Source: Leptospira sp.
GTDB taxonomy: Bacteria > Spirochaetota > Leptospiria > Leptospirales > Leptospiraceae
Direction: 5' to 3'
Length of the DNA stretch: 9,169 bases
Assembly (NCBI GenBank): GCA_021413405.1
Contig: JAIOQL010000474.1
Location: 1-9,169 of the forward strand
Shown: piece by piece, positions 6,590 through 9,169 of the stretch
Layout: each line of letters starts with the position of its first letter
Position numbering within the stretch: the first letter of the stretch is position 1
The notes under the pieces: generated by a model
Database searches by the model: none
What the model was told of the DNA's origin: nothing
The model's input: only the letters and a program-made list of their open reading frames with translations
Program-made: the position numbers and the translations under genes

Positions 6590-9169
6590 TCAATTACCGG
6601 ATGATCCCAAACGACTTTCTCGCGAATTTCCAATAACCCAGAAATAAATAACCGGAACTGCAAACCGGCTGATAATTGTTGCAGCAACCTCTCCGAACAT
6701 GAGACTAACTGCCAACCCCTGAAATATTGGATCAAAAAGCATTACAAAACTTCCGACAACAACTGCAGCCGCAGTCAGAAGCATTGGTCGAAAACGGATT
6801 ACACCTGCACTAATAACTGCTTCTTTTAAAGCCAGGCCTTTTGCTGACTGCTCTTCAATAAAATCCACCAGAATGATAGAATTCCTGACGATGATCCCGG
6901 CACCCGCGATGAATCCAATCATCGAAGTAGCAGTGAAATAGGCGCCCGTCAGAAAATGTCCGGGGATTATTCCGATGAGGGATATTGGAATCGGAGCCAT
7001 GATTACAAGCGGAATCGCATAACTTCTGAACCATCCTAGAACGAGGATATAAATTAGTATCATCACAACAGCAAACGCACCTCCAAGATCGCGGAATACT
7101 TCATACGTGATGAACCATTCTCCGTCCCACTTTACGACAGGCGCCATTGTATTCCAGGGGACGTCTGCGGTTTGAGTCGGAAGATTTATTTTGGGAGACA
7201 GTTTCAACAGGCCATAAACCGGAGCTTCCTCAGAACCGGAAAGTTCACTCATGACATAGTTGACTGGTTTTATATTCTTTCTGTACAAGGTTTCGCTTTC
7301 AGCCTGTATTGGTTTTTTTAAGACTCTTGCTAAAGGTGTCAAACCGGATTCAAATGAACGCAATGATTGTCCCTGGAAAGGATTTTCCGAAGATCTGCTT
7401 TTTTGCGAAAGTGAAAGTTCGATAGTGATATCCTCCGGTTCAGAGATATCATTCAAAGAAACAAGCGGTGATTCTGAGAAAACAAGATGCCCGGTGTCCA
7501 CTGCCTGCATCGCGCTTACTCCCGATAATCCGCCCAGATACTGATCATATTCATATATTTTTCTGTTGCGACCTGTTCTCCAGGAATAGTCAAGATCAAC
7601 CACACTTTTTTCCTTTGCGAAAACAGAATAGATCTCTTCCGCAGCTTTTCTACGGCTATTTTTATCCGGGCCATAAATTTCTGCGACAACGGTTGAAAGC
7701 ACAGGAGGTCCGGGCGGAATTTCCAGAATTTTTGAAAGTGCATTTTTCGATTTCGAAAAATCCCGTATGAGAGGCCGTAGTTCTTCGATAATCTCATGAC
7801 TGGATTTTTTTCTTTTGTGCTTATCGTTTAGCACAACCTGAAGATCATTCATGTAATCATTTTTCCGCAGAAATGTATGTTTAACCATCCCTGAAAACGA
7901 ATAAGGGGCACTCTCGCCTGCAAAAATCTGAACTTTACTGACATCCTTGTGTTTCATGATCTGTTCTGAAAGCTCGATTGAGTAATCACTCCCTTTTAAA
8001 AGCGGAGTAGTTACAGGATAATCGAGTAATATCTGGAATTCATTTTTGTTATCAAACGGAAGCATTTTAACTTTGACGAGTTTAAAATAAACAAGACTCA
8101 TCGAAATCAGTAGAAGCAGAACAGAAAAGGCTCCGAATAAAAGCGCTGACTTTTTACTGCTCAGAAGTTCGTTTACGAATCTGATATAAAGCTTATCAAG
8201 TGAAGATTCTTTTTCTCCTTTTTTTTCATTTGATTTATGGTGTTTTAGAATTCTTACTGATGCCCAGGGAGTAACAATAAATGCAACAAACAATGAAAGG
8301 ATCATTGCGAGACTTGCTCCAACGGGAATCGGTTTCATATAAGGACCCATCAGCCCACGAACAAAAGCCATTGGAAGTATTGCCGCGATCACTGTGAAGG
8401 TTGCAAGGATAGTCGGATTTCCCACCTCCGAGACAGCAACAATGGTTGCTCTTACAATTCCGAGATCAGGACTTTCCTTCAGATGTCTTTCTATATTTTC
8501 TACGACTACAATTGCATCATCTACCAGAATTCCGATGGAAAAGATAAGTGCAAAAAGAGTTACGCGATTCAGTGTATACCCCATGAAGTAATAAATTGCA
8601 AGCGTCAGGGCAAGCGTGACTGGAATTGCCAAAGCGACTACAATTGCGGCCCGAACACCCATAACGATGGCAATCAGGACGGTGACCGAAATTGTTGCGA
8701 TTAATAAATGCTGGATCAGTTCTTTCGATTTTTCACCGGCAGTCTCACCATAATTCCGGACAACAGACATCGAAATGTCTTTCGGAATCGTTTTTCTGAA
8801 ATTTTCAACACGTTCAAGAATATCATCAGAGAGCTGAACAACATTTGTTCCTTTTCTTTTTGCCAGAACAAGTGAAACTGCATTTCTTTTTTCCGAACCC
8901 AGCTCTTTGTCAATTATGAATGAAATTTTTGCTCTTTCCTCTGGCGCATAACGCACAGACGCAACTTCTCCCAATCGGACAATCCGTCCCGCGCGCTGGC
9001 CAATTGCGATATTTTCCACATCGCGGCTTCCCGACAAACGACCGCCGATCTCAACATCCATGACAGACGATTCACTCCAATTTTTCCCGGACACGGAAAA
9101 TGAATCATTCTTACGTATACTTTCTGCAATATCTGAGAGCGTTACACCGACCGCCTCCAGTCTAATCGG
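6590..9169 (-). CDS. RND efflux transporter permease (AcrB-like), N terminus beyond the window
   Basis: The frame is open from the right edge (codon at 9169) to TGA at 6592-6590, giving 859 visible residues. A GTG at 9094 is internal, since RLEAVGVTLSDIAESIRKND upstream of it is the normal RND porter region. RND permeases have about 1030-1060 residues, so roughly 190 are missing. The protein is an inner-membrane, proton-driven pump that works with a membrane-fusion protein and an outer-membrane channel. TM4 reads GILVDDAIVVVENIERHL; its two Asp (codons 8521-8516) equal D407/D408 of AcrB and place it in the drug-efflux (HAE-like) group, not the CusA heavy-metal group. A large periplasmic loop with EIPPGPPVLSTVVAEIYGPD follows. 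TM10 reads AGAGIIVRNSIILVDF, with Arg (6884-6886) where AcrB has the essential Lys940. The C terminus, FDPIFQGLAVSLMFGE then RFAVPVIYFW, is complete. The substrate is unknown, and partner genes would lie beyond 9169. Confidence 0.92.
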   Translation of the reverse strand, partial: PIRLEAVGVTLSDIAESIRKNDSFSVSGKNWSESSVMDVEIGGRLSGSRDVENIAIGQRAGRIVRLGEVASVRYAPEERAKISFIIDKELGSEKRNAVSLVLAKRKGTNVVQLSDDILERVENFRKTIPKDISMSVVRNYGETAGEKSKELIQHLLIATISVTVLIAIVMGVRAAIVVALAIPVTLALTLAIYYFMGYTLNRVTLFALIFSIGILVDDAIVVVENIERHLKESPDLGIVRATIVAVSEVGNPTILATFTVIAAILPMAFVRGLMGPYMKPIPVGASLAMILSLFVAFIVTPWASVRILKHHKSNEKKGEKESSLDKLYIRFVNELLSSKKSALLFGAFSVLLLLISMSLVYFKLVKVKMLPFDNKNEFQILLDYPVTTPLLKGSDYSIELSEQIMKHKDVSKVQIFAGESAPYSFSGMVKHTFLRKNDYMNDLQVVLNDKHKRKKSSHEIIEELRPLIRDFSKSKNALSKILEIPPGPPVLSTVVAEIYGPDKNSRRKAAEEIYSVFAKEKSVVDLDYSWRTGRNRKIYEYDQYLGGLSGVSAMQAVDTGHLVFSESPLVSLNDISEPEDITIELSLSQKSRSSENPFQGQSLRSFESGLTPLARVLKKPIQAESETLYRKNIKPVNYVMSELSGSEEAPVYGLLKLSPKINLPTQTADVPWNTMAPVVKWDGEWFITYEVFRDLGGAFAVVMILIYILVLGWFRSYAIPLVIMAPIPISLIGIIPGHFLTGAYFTATSMIGFIAGAGIIVRNSIILVDFIEEQSAKGLALKEAVISAGVIRFRPMLLTAAAVVVGSFVMLFDPIFQGLAVSLMFGEVAATIISRFAVPVIYFWVIGNSRESRLGSSGN

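Noticed and set aside
9092..9094. GTG at 9094 as the true start of the RND gene
   Set aside because: The frame continues upstream to the window edge with typical RND porter-domain sequence, and the protein would lack TM1 and most of the first periplasmic loop.

Overview
The window most likely comes from a Leptospira chromosome. The evidence is a DUF1564 protein (a family I know only from Leptospira), two lipoprotein signal peptides with relaxed spirochaete-type lipoboxes, a moderately AT-rich base composition, and loosely spaced genes on both strands. The species cannot be fixed from the sequence. No rRNA, tRNA, CRISPR array, insertion sequence or phage gene is visible, and I see no obvious new multi-gene system. 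The interest lies in decaying and atypical genes.

Layout. From the left edge to 1282 (+) is the C-terminal two thirds of a family 5 (YejA/oligopeptide type) substrate-binding protein. It converges on a small DoxX-family membrane protein (1319-1708, -), and a strong hairpin-plus-T-run terminator of the DoxX gene starts right at the stop of the transporter gene. A 237-bp divergent spacer leads to a DUF1564 gene (1946-2497, +). Its last ~35 codons look out of frame; a better-looking tail continues in another frame to 2531. Next is a broken GH31 glycosidase of the YihQ (sulfoquinovosidase-like) branch, 2655-4735 (+). It has a lipoprotein signal peptide, but about 94 nt are missing inside the catalytic barrel, so the gene is split into two frames. 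An unrecognised lipoprotein follows (4831-5682, +), preceded by a perfect 10-bp hairpin. On the minus strand are a Popeye-like membrane protein with a cyclic-nucleotide-binding fold (5703-6344) and most of an RND efflux permease (6590 to the right edge).

Function. The genes do not form one pathway. They cover nutrient uptake (peptide-type binding protein), a lost glycan or sulfoquinovoside hydrolase, envelope lipoproteins, a possible nucleotide-sensing membrane protein and an export pump. The most informative observations are the GH31 deletion, the Arg-to-Gln change at the sulfonate-binding position of that enzyme, its unusual lipoprotein export, the probable DUF1564 frameshift, and the missing phosphate-binding Arg in the Popeye-like protein.
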